Shown: positions 1-6,619 of the stretch, in pieces | How the letters are laid out: each line of letters begins with the position of its first letter | Numbering within the stretch: the stretch's first letter is position 1 | Assembly (NCBI GenBank): GCA_016930375.1 | Contig: JAFGGU010000104.1 | Coordinates: 1 to 38,417, forward strand | Length of the DNA: 38,417 bases | Source of the DNA: Bacteroidales bacterium | GTDB lineage: Bacteria > Bacteroidota > Bacteroidia > Bacteroidales > UBA10428 | Direction of reading: 5' to 3' | Position numbers and translations under genes: made by a program | The notes under the pieces: model-generated | What the model saw: only the letters and a program-made list of their open reading frames with translations | What the model was told of the DNA's origin: nothing | The model's database searches: none

Positions 1-87
1 CGGAGAGAGAGGGATTCGAACCCTCGGAACCCCGAAGGGTTCAACAGTTTTCGAGACTGCCCCGATCGACCACTCCGGCATCTCTCC
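1..87 (-). tRNA. tRNA-Ser (anticodon CGA)
   Basis: Read on the minus strand, this is a class II tRNA. The acceptor stem GGAGAGA/TCTCTCC is followed by discriminator G at position 1. The anticodon stem-loop carries CTCGAAA, giving anticodon CGA, which reads UCG. There is a long variable arm (about GAACCCTTCGGGGTTC) and a T arm with GGTTCGAATCC. The acceptor and D-arm sequence closely resembles the enterobacterial tRNA-Ser(CGA). The CCA end, if encoded, lies outside the window. Confidence 0.96.
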
Positions 88-116
88 GATTGAATCGATC
101 ATCGCAATAACCGGGG

Positions 117-146
117 CAAAGATAATGGCAAATTCCATATTACAAA
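117..146 (-). promoter_or_regulatory. Bacteroidota-type promoter for tRNA-Ser
   Basis: On the minus strand a perfect TAnnTTTG box (TATCTTTG, plus-strand 117-124) lies about 30 bases upstream of the tRNA. A TTTG element (143-146) sits 18 bases further upstream. This matches the -7/-33 architecture of the Bacteroidota primary sigma factor. The call is by motif and position only. Confidence 0.6.
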
Positions 147-150
147 AATG

Positions 151-179
151 AAAAAGTCCTGCATCCGCGAGGACTTTTT
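151..179 (-). terminator. Rho-independent terminator of the nhaD transcript
   Basis: A 10-bp inverted repeat (AAAAAGTCCT / AGGACTTTTT) encloses a 9-base loop and has A/T-rich flanks on both sides. It lies just beyond the 3' end of the nhaD-like gene. Because the stem carries A and T tracts, it could terminate in both directions and would insulate the tRNA promoter from the antiporter transcript. Confidence 0.8.
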
Positions 180-206
180 CATTTTATCTACAAGGCACTG
201 ATACGC

Positions 207-1538
207 TCAATGACTTGCCGGTGCAGTCCGGATTTCTTCCTCAATCAAAATGTTCTCAGTATTGCCTTTATCTTTATGTGGCGCATGAGGCTGCCAGCCA
301 AGCGTGAAAAATAATACAAAGAAACCAACCACATAGGCCAATGCCACATGCCAACCCTTTTTTATATAATTGACGGTGTTCTTTGTTTCGGGATACAGAT
401 TGGATAATGCAACACCCGCTGATGATCCAAACCATATCATGGATCCGCCAAAACCTACTGTATAAGCCAGCATTCCCCAATCATAACCGCCCTGTTCCAG
501 GCACAATTTGGTCAATGGGATATTGTCAAATACCGCCGAGACAAATCCAAGCGCAAAAGCTGTCCAGGCCGATGCAGGAGGCAATTCATCAACCGGCATA
601 AGTGAGGCGCAGGTAACAAGAGCCATCAGAAAAACGGTTCCCATCCAGGCATTTTTCATTTCATGCCAGGGTGTCTTTCTGAAGAAACCACCTATAATAA
701 TTCCAATCCAGACTCCTGCTGCCGGAAAATCAAGTGCCCAATTGGTGACAATGGCAAAAACAAGTATCATAAAAACAATACCGATCCTCCCCCAGTCAAC
801 ACGTACATCTTTGCTGGAAGAGGCTATTATGGGCTGATACCTGTCCTGCTGAATGGCACCAACAACACCGAATACAGCAAGCGCTGCAAACGAAGCAACA
901 AAGGCATGGAGAACATGGAGAGGATTAACTCCATCAATCCACATCAGCGTTGTGGTGGTATCCCCCACTACACTACCTGCGCCACCGGCATTGCTGGCAG
1001 CGACGATCGCAGCCAGAAAACCGATATGTACCTTGCCCTTGAATACCACCATGGCAATAGTTCCACCAATCATGGCAGCGGCAATATTATCAAGGAAAGA
1101 TGACAATACCATGATGAAAAAAAGCAGGATGAATCCGCCTTTCCAACCAGACGGGAGATAATTCGGAAGTAGTTCCGGCAGCCTTGATTCTTTGAAATGT
1201 TCTGCTAGTATGGCAAAACCAAACAACAATCCTAATAAATTCAAAAGAATTCTCCATTCTCCTTCTTTTGTTGCCGTACCGAGGAGATGCTCCGTGACCG
1301 AGAAATCTGTGAAAACATATTTCGCGATCAGAATGGCAGCAAGCCCGCTCAAAGCTACATACATCGTCTTGTGATGAAAAACCGCTACACCCATTAGTGT
1401 AAGCGCAAAAAGAATAAACTCCAGGCGGATTCCTGAAATGGCCGGCATTTTGCCGTCAGCTGCTGTAATAACCTGGCTAATAAAAATTAAAATAATTGTA
1501 TATAAAAGAAACCGGTATCTGTGAAGAATTGACTTCAT
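207..1538 (-). CDS. nhaD: NhaD-type Na+/H+ antiporter
   Basis: This 443-residue polytopic inner-membrane protein of the ion transporter superfamily has about 11-12 hydrophobic segments. Family-typical motifs are visible: SSFLDNIAAA near residue 148, GGAGSVVGDTTT near 185, and a second FDNIPLT near 345. The paired D-N motifs in membrane hairpins are characteristic of NhaD/arsB-type carriers. NhaD proteins exchange Na+ or Li+ for protons and serve pH and salt homeostasis. The length is normal for the family. The gene stands alone, with its own terminator downstream and an 82-bp spacer upstream. The citrate-transporter family shares this fold, so ion specificity is inferred from the closer NhaD-like motifs. 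Confidence 0.85.
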   Translation of the reverse strand: MKSILHRYRFLLYTIILIFISQVITAADGKMPAISGIRLEFILFALTLMGVAVFHHKTMYVALSGLAAILIAKYVFTDFSVTEHLLGTATKEGEWRILLNLLGLLFGFAILAEHFKESRLPELLPNYLPSGWKGGFILLFFIMVLSSFLDNIAAAMIGGTIAMVVFKGKVHIGFLAAIVAASNAGGAGSVVGDTTTTLMWIDGVNPLHVLHAFVASFAALAVFGVVGAIQQDRYQPIIASSSKDVRVDWGRIGIVFMILVFAIVTNWALDFPAAGVWIGIIIGGFFRKTPWHEMKNAWMGTVFLMALVTCASLMPVDELPPASAWTAFALGFVSAVFDNIPLTKLCLEQGGYDWGMLAYTVGFGGSMIWFGSSAGVALSNLYPETKNTVNYIKKGWHVALAYVVGFFVLFFTLGWQPHAPHKDKGNTENILIEEEIRTAPASH

Positions 1539-1620
1539 AGTAAAGTATTTATAATGTGTGTATGAATAATATGTAAAACGGGAAAAAGAGCAATTATAAA
1601 GCGAAGGGATTTAACGAAGG

Positions 1621-1992
1621 CTATATCTGAAGTTCACAAATGAATTCAGTTGCGGACCTGACCTGCAGATTGTGAAATACTTCGGCTGTATACCGATGAA
1701 TCAATTGAATGACAATATCGTCTGAAGAAAAGAATGCAAAACGTAAGGATAACCTTCTATGGTGAGTGATCTGATTGATGATGATCTGCTGTACCTTTTC
1801 GGGAAGAAGCGAACCGGCATGAAAAGGCAGATTCAGGTTGTAGGATAACCCGGGTGACTCCTCAGAACGTTCATTAAAGTCGGCACTACCTTGTAGAATG
1901 ATGATCCCCGGATTGTTGATCAGGTAAAACAGGAACAAACCGTTGATTATAGCGATGGAAAGAAATGATAAGTGTAATTTCAATCTCTTCAT
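1621..1992 (-). CDS. small membrane-anchored protein of unknown function
   Basis: I do not recognise this 123-residue protein. It has a basic N terminus and a single hydrophobic segment (about residues 8-26), followed by a roughly 95-residue hydrophilic domain with mixed strand/helix character, probably exported and anchored at the N terminus. I chose the ATG at 1992. An in-frame TTG at 2007 would add five residues, but TTG starts are uncommon and there is no ribosome binding site there. It lies upstream of nhaD on the same strand with an 82-bp gap, so co-transcription is possible. The ORF is short but has plausible amino acid composition. Confidence 0.55.
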   Translation of the reverse strand: MKRLKLHLSFLSIAIINGLFLFYLINNPGIIILQGSADFNERSEESPGLSYNLNLPFHAGSLLPEKVQQIIINQITHHRRLSLRFAFFSSDDIVIQLIHRYTAEVFHNLQVRSATEFICELQI

Positions 1993-2180
1993 CAGCAACA
2001 ACCACAATTGAATTTTATAGCTGCGAAATTAAGGTAAAACAAGAATATTAACAAAACTGAAAGTTAAAGGTTAATTTATGGCTCCTTAGAATTACGTAAA
2101 AAATCTCAAAGGACAAATTACGAATTGGATATCTTTACAAAACGACTAAGATTCAACGTTCAAAAGTAATATTTTCACAC

Positions 2181-2948
2181 ATGTATCGTATCATCAACAT
2201 CAACAAGCAAAACCTGGCTGATTATCCGCAGGTGATTTGCTTTATTAACCCGAAGAACCAGTATTTCAACCTGAAAATGGAGTGGCTGGCAGAAAGATTT
2301 GCAGAAGGTCTCTCAATCCGCTTACTCCAGCTTAATGACACCAGGAAGATTGCCGGTTTCATCGAATATATCCCCGGAGAATTTGCATGGCGTGCCGTAA
2401 GCACCAAAGATTACCTGTTCATTCATTGTATCTGGGTATATCCTAATCAAAACAAACAAAAGGGATTTGGTTCAGCTCTTATTGAAGAAGCTGTAAATGA
2501 TGCGAAACGGATGAACATGAAAGGGGTTGCTGTTGTAACCAGTGACAGTTCGTTCATGGCTGAAAAAGACTTGTTTTTAAAGAATGGTTTTAAGGTGGTT
2601 GATGAAATAAAAAACCTTCAATTGCTGGCCCTGCAATTTGACAAAGATAAACCTTCCTTATCCCTGAATAATTCAGCAGAAACACTTGCCGGCATTATGG
2701 GATGGCAAATTATATATACCAGGCAGTGCCCATGGGTCGCCCGGTTTATTGAAGAGATTAAACCGATTATCAGAGAGAAAGGCCTTGACGTCGAATTTAA
2801 AGAATTGACCACTGCCCGGGAAGCCCAACAGGCGCCTTCTGTTTATGCAACATTTAATTTCGTGAAAGACGGCAGGTTACTGGCCGACCGGTATATCTCC
2901 GTAACCAGGTTTAAAAATATCCTGGCTAAAACCTCACCTCTGCCATAA
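2181..2948 (+). CDS. GNAT N-acetyltransferase with C-terminal YoaP-like domain
   Basis: The protein has 255 residues. The N-terminal half (about 1-150) is a GNAT fold: strand IHCIWVYP leads into the acetyl-CoA pyrophosphate-binding loop (NKQKGFGSALIEEA, about 92-105, a Q/RxxGxG/A variant), and then helix and strand elements end in FLKNGFKVVDE. The C-terminal part (about 170-250) has a thioredoxin-like beginning (IIYTRQCPWVARFIEE) and resembles the YoaP-like domain often attached to GNATs. The acceptor substrate is unknown. The last 15 bases overlap the 3' end of the convergent phosphorylase gene. A TATCTTTA sequence at 2130-2137 resembles a -7 box but has no convincing -33 partner. Confidence 0.8.
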   Translation: MYRIININKQNLADYPQVICFINPKNQYFNLKMEWLAERFAEGLSIRLLQLNDTRKIAGFIEYIPGEFAWRAVSTKDYLFIHCIWVYPNQNKQKGFGSALIEEAVNDAKRMNMKGVAVVTSDSSFMAEKDLFLKNGFKVVDEIKNLQLLALQFDKDKPSLSLNNSAETLAGIMGWQIIYTRQCPWVARFIEEIKPIIREKGLDVEFKELTTAREAQQAPSVYATFNFVKDGRLLADRYISVTRFKNILAKTSPLP

Positions 2949-5480
2949 AATCCCCGGAAATTCAAGCGGCACGGAAATGCCCTGCACATCCGGTATTATC
3001 CTGGCAGTGAAATCCGATGCCGGGCGGTTCGCGGCGAATGATGCATAAAACATATAACCGTTCGAAGCACCTTCGAGTTTTGCGCCCCGTGTCATCTTTT
3101 GAACAAAAGGATCCCCGCCGTTCATGCCATTGGCAAACAACTCCACTTTTACCAGGTCAGGTTCCGCATCCTGAAAATGGACTTCAACATCGAACCTGTG
3201 CTGAGCCTCAGTTGTCATGGTTTTAACTATACCAAAATGCATTGAATTCCACTTTTGTCCGAGGGATTGCAGCTTTTCCGCAATTTGTTTTCCCTTTGCG
3301 CCTTTCCCGGCTGCACGCTCAAGATAGGATATCGCCGCTGGCAGGTAATGTTTTTCAGTGTATTCCCGGACGGTCCTGTCTGCCGAAAATCGCGGCGTCA
3401 GTTGTGCCATGCTCTCTCTCATCCGCGATATCCATTTAACAGGTATTCCCTTTTCATTGCGGTCGTAAAACTCCGGTATCACTTCTTTTTCGAGAAGATC
3501 ATACAGCTGGTCAGCTTCTATGGCATCCCAGACCGGATCATCCCCATGTTCATTGCCATCGCCAATGGCCCAGCCAACTTCGGGTGTATAGGCCTCAGAC
3601 CACCAGCCATCCAGTTCTGAGAGATTAATACCTCCGTTTACCAGCACTTTCATACCGCTTGTTCCGCTGGCTTCCCAGGGACGACGAGGGGTATTGATCC
3701 AGACATCAACACCCTGCAGCAGGTTTTCTGCCACGCGCATATCATAATCACTGAGGAACACTACGGGGGGACGGTCACCGTCCTGGTGAACAAATTGTAT
3801 CCAGTTTTTGATCAGGGCTTGCCCTCCTTTATCCGCGGGATGTGCCTTGCCGGCAATGATGAGTTGTACCGGAAATTCGGGATTTGACAGCAACCGCTGC
3901 AATCGCCACGGATTTTGCAACAGCAGATTGGGCCGCTTATAGGTCGCAAAACGCCTGGCAAATCCCAATGTTAAAACATTGTGGTCCAGCACATGCCTTG
4001 ACCATTCGATGGAATCGGAGGGATAACCTGAGCTTATCAATTGTTTCGATACATGAATACCGGCAAATTCGACGAGTGTTTTGTTTGCTTTGGTGCGCAT
4101 TTCCCAGAGCCTTTCATCGGGAACGCGTCGGATATCCTGTTCCAGAGTGCTGTTCATCCCCAGCCACCTGCTTTTTCCGCATGCTACCGTCCATATTTCG
4201 TCGGCTTCTTTGGAGTCCCATGTCGGAACGTGTACTCCATTCGTTATAGATCCGACAGGGACCTCTGTTGTGGGCCATTTCGGGAACAGGGGCTCAAAGA
4301 TGCGGCGGCTGACTTCCCCGTGCAAGCGACTTACACCGTTCACCGCTCCGCTTCCCCGGATTGCCAGGTAAGCCATATTGAATTTCTCCGATTCATCACC
4401 GGGATCCTTTCTGCCAAGCGCCAACAATTCACGGCGGGAAATTCCAAGCATCCCTTCAGCGTATTCACCAAGGTATTGGTTGATCAGCGATGGAGGAAAG
4501 AGATCGAAGCCGGCCGGAACTGCAGTGTGCGTGGTGAACAGGTTTCCGGCCCTGGTAACATTGAGGGCAACATCAAAGGGCTGACCCGTATCTTTCATAA
4601 AGTCATGGGCCCGTTCCAGTATGGCGAAGGCTGCATGTCCTTCGTTGAGATGACAGACCTGGGGTTCAATACCAAGAGCATCAAGCAGTCGCCATCCTCC
4701 GATCCCCAGTACCAATTCCTGTTTAAGCCTTAGCTCCGTTCCGCCGCCATACAACTGACTGGTTATTCCACGATGAACAGGCAAATTTGCCGGGTCATTG
4801 CTGTCCAGCAGGTAAAGCTTTACTCTTCCCACCTGTACCTGCCAGGCACGCAACCAGACTGAATAACCGGGCATATCGACTTCCAGCCGTAACCATTCTC
4901 CGTTGGGTTGGCGCAAAGGCATGACCGGTAATTGTCCGGGGTCGTTGTAAGGAAAAAGCTCATGCTGCTCCCCTTCCCTGTCGATTACCTGGCGAAAATA
5001 CCCCTGCTGATAGAGAAGTCCGATACCGATCACCGGCACGCCTAAATCGCTGGCCGCTTTTAGTTGATCACCGGCTACATTGCCCAATCCACCCGAATAG
5101 ATCGGGAGCGCTTCGTTCAGCATGAATTCCATGCAAAAATAGGCCACGCAGGTTAAGGATGTATCCGGATGATTGATCTGATACCATGCAGGCGCTGTGT
5201 TGGCATGTTCCCTGGACTTAACCAGGGTATCAATCTTTTTCCGAAATTCCGCATCGTCCATTACTGTCATTAACCGGTCACGGGAAATGGTCTGCAATAC
5301 CACCAATGGATTATGGGTAAGATCCCACAACTCAGGATCAAGTCTCTGCCATATTTCATCCGCTCCATGATCCCATGACCATCTCATATCAAGCATAAGC
5401 CTCATCAGAGGTTCAAATCTCTCCATATCAGTTGGCAGGTAATTCTCTGCCGGATTCATAAGATCTTTCTTTTTATACAT
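2934..5480 (-). CDS. glgP: glycogen/alpha-glucan phosphorylase (GT35)
   Basis: This 848-residue enzyme phosphorolyses alpha-1,4-glucans to glucose 1-phosphate in the cytoplasm. The N-terminal stretch (RWSWDHGADEIW and around) is the DUF3417 region typical of the shorter TIGR02094-type bacterial and archaeal phosphorylases rather than the classical MalP/GlgP subgroup. Further motifs are YSGGLGNVAGDQLKAASDLG, the HLNEGHAAF segment, and the pyridoxal-phosphate lysine in GTSGMK (Lys611). Length is normal. The listed start gives MYKKKDL; a second ATG at 5459 is possible. It is transcribed divergently from the glycyl radical operon, sharing the 5481-5727 intergenic region. Its 3' end overlaps the GNAT gene by 15 bp. 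Confidence 0.93.
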   Translation of the reverse strand: MYKKKDLMNPAENYLPTDMERFEPLMRLMLDMRWSWDHGADEIWQRLDPELWDLTHNPLVVLQTISRDRLMTVMDDAEFRKKIDTLVKSREHANTAPAWYQINHPDTSLTCVAYFCMEFMLNEALPIYSGGLGNVAGDQLKAASDLGVPVIGIGLLYQQGYFRQVIDREGEQHELFPYNDPGQLPVMPLRQPNGEWLRLEVDMPGYSVWLRAWQVQVGRVKLYLLDSNDPANLPVHRGITSQLYGGGTELRLKQELVLGIGGWRLLDALGIEPQVCHLNEGHAAFAILERAHDFMKDTGQPFDVALNVTRAGNLFTTHTAVPAGFDLFPPSLINQYLGEYAEGMLGISRRELLALGRKDPGDESEKFNMAYLAIRGSGAVNGVSRLHGEVSRRIFEPLFPKWPTTEVPVGSITNGVHVPTWDSKEADEIWTVACGKSRWLGMNSTLEQDIRRVPDERLWEMRTKANKTLVEFAGIHVSKQLISSGYPSDSIEWSRHVLDHNVLTLGFARRFATYKRPNLLLQNPWRLQRLLSNPEFPVQLIIAGKAHPADKGGQALIKNWIQFVHQDGDRPPVVFLSDYDMRVAENLLQGVDVWINTPRRPWEASGTSGMKVLVNGGINLSELDGWWSEAYTPEVGWAIGDGNEHGDDPVWDAIEADQLYDLLEKEVIPEFYDRNEKGIPVKWISRMRESMAQLTPRFSADRTVREYTEKHYLPAAISYLERAAGKGAKGKQIAEKLQSLGQKWNSMHFGIVKTMTTEAQHRFDVEVHFQDAEPDLVKVELFANGMNGGDPFVQKMTRGAKLEGASNGYMFYASFAANRPASDFTARIIPDVQGISVPLEFPGILWQR

Positions 5481-5537
5481 GATTTCTACCTTAGCTTTTT
5501 ATATACCAGGCACTTTAAGGGACTTGCTTTCTTTTAC

Positions 5538-5545
5538 CAAATTTA
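5538..5545 (-). promoter_or_regulatory. possible -7 element for glgP
   Basis: On the minus strand TAAATTTG matches TAnnTTTG and would place a transcript start roughly 50 bases upstream of the glgP ATG. No good TTTG -33 element is found at the expected distance, so this is a weak call. Confidence 0.3.
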
Positions 5546-5608
5546 ACTTTCTTTTTAGGATTTGTCTATAGTTTCATTCAGGTTGCCTGCTGCCATAAAC
5601 TCATTTTA

Positions 5609-5632
5609 AAAAACTTTCATATGAAAGTTTTT
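5609..5632. promoter_or_regulatory. 24-bp perfect palindrome, candidate distal operator
   Basis: This is a perfect dyad centred between 5620 and 5621, with half-site ATGAAAGTTTTT and core CTTTCATATGAAAG. It lies between glgP and the glycyl radical operon and upstream of that operon's promoter. It shares the 12-bp core TTTCATATGAAA with the next palindrome, whose centre lies 22 bp away, about two helical turns. This is the layout expected for cooperative binding of a repressor. The likely ligand is the DeoR-family protein encoded at the end of the operon (inference). Confidence 0.6.
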
Positions 5633-5636
5633 ATAT

Positions 5637-5648
5637 TTTCATATGAAA
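5637..5648. promoter_or_regulatory. 12-bp palindrome, candidate proximal operator
   Basis: TTTCATATGAAA is a perfect dyad centred between 5642 and 5643. It repeats the core of the 5609-5632 palindrome. Its right edge is 4 bases from the TTTG -33 element of the operon promoter, so a bound protein would be expected to interfere with RNA polymerase. Confidence 0.6.
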
Positions 5649-5652
5649 TTTA

Positions 5653-5684
5653 TTTGACTTTTTTTCGAAGATTACGTATCTTTG
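5653..5684 (+). promoter_or_regulatory. promoter of the glycyl radical enzyme operon
   Basis: TTTG (5653-5656) is followed after 20 bases by TATCTTTG (5677-5684), a perfect fit to the Bacteroidota TTTG-N19-21-TAnnTTTG promoter. The predicted start of transcription is about 5691, leaving a leader of roughly 35 bases before the activase ATG at 5728. Confidence 0.75.
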
Positions 5685-5727
5685 TAAAGGAAATTTATCT
5701 TGATAATTGCCAGCAAATTCCGAATCC

Positions 5728-6618
5728 ATGATATTCAATATTCAGCGGTTTTCAACACATGACGGTGATGGGATAAGAACCATCATTTTCTACAAGGGTT
5801 GTCCGCTCAGATGTCAGTGGTGCAGTAATCCCGAAAGCCAATCCACTGAACCCGGTATCATGTATGATCCCAAAATCTGCAAGCGATTCGGAGACTGTAT
5901 TAAAGCAGATCCGGGTGCTGTAAAAATGAACCGGCATGGCGTTCAGATTAACCGTTCAGCGATCGTTCATCCCGAAAAATTCAGGGATATTTGCCTGTCG
6001 CGAGCTCTTACCATTGTCGGAGAACACAAGAGCGTGGATGAGCTATTACTGGAAATTGAAAAGGATATTCCCTTCTATCACAGGAGCAACGGCGGTGTTA
6101 CACTGTCGGGAGGCGAACCGCTTTCCCAGGGCGCTGACCTGGTTATCCTTTTGAGGGAGCTCAAGAAGAGAAATATTGATGTTTCGGTGGAGACAACCCT
6201 TTATGTAAACTGGCTGAAGGTGGAAAGATGCCTGGGTTTGATCGGCACTTACCTGGTGGATCTGAAACATACCAACCGGGAGAAATTCCGGCTTTATACG
6301 CAGGGGAATATTCAGCTCGTGCTGGATAACCTGAAAAAGCTTGCCGACAGCCAAGAAAATATTATTATAAGGATTCCCGTAATACCTGAGTTCAATCACT
6401 CGGAACATGAAATGAAAAGGATTATCGACTTCGCGGCCTCACTCAACCACATCAGGGAGATTCATTTTATCCCTTATCACGCACTGGGTATTGAAAAGTA
6501 TGCCATGTTGGGAATGGATTACATATTTGGCCCTAAAAAGCCGGTGGAACACAGTGAATTATCAGGATATGCACAATATGCACAATCAAAGGGATTTAAC
6601 TCAAGAATCGGAGGATGA
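5728..6618 (+). CDS. ybiY: YbiY-like glycyl-radical-enzyme activating protein (radical SAM)
   Basis: This 296-residue radical SAM activase installs the glycyl radical on its partner enzyme using S-adenosylmethionine and an electron. The cluster motif CPLRCQWC (CxxxCxxC, Cys25/29/32) follows the family signature MIFNIQRFSTHDG-GIRT, and the SAM-binding LSGGEP is near residue 130. I start at ATG 5728 because activases of this group begin MIFNIQR; an in-frame TTG at 5707 would add seven residues. The segment between the radical SAM motif and LSGGEP, which carries two ferredoxin-type clusters in most such activases, retains only three cysteines here. The neighbouring gene begins one base after its stop, and the two products certainly act as a pair. 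Confidence 0.93.
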   Translation: MIFNIQRFSTHDGDGIRTIIFYKGCPLRCQWCSNPESQSTEPGIMYDPKICKRFGDCIKADPGAVKMNRHGVQINRSAIVHPEKFRDICLSRALTIVGEHKSVDELLLEIEKDIPFYHRSNGGVTLSGGEPLSQGADLVILLRELKKRNIDVSVETTLYVNWLKVERCLGLIGTYLVDLKHTNREKFRLYTQGNIQLVLDNLKKLADSQENIIIRIPVIPEFNHSEHEMKRIIDFAASLNHIREIHFIPYHALGIEKYAMLGMDYIFGPKKPVEHSELSGYAQYAQSKGFNSRIGG

Positions 6619-6619
6619 A

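Noticed and set aside
1..87. tRNA-Ser as an integration site for a mobile island
   Set aside because: No integrase gene and no duplicated tRNA 3' end could be found in the window.
4041..4733. A 230-residue plus-strand reading frame opposite glgP
   Set aside because: It is antisense to a well-supported phosphorylase. Its amino acid composition (Cys, Phe and Ser rich) is that of a shadow frame.
6491..6619. 43-residue N-terminal extension of the glycyl radical enzyme
   Set aside because: It lies inside the activase gene in another frame, does not resemble the family, and the ATG at 6620 has GGAGG at the right distance.
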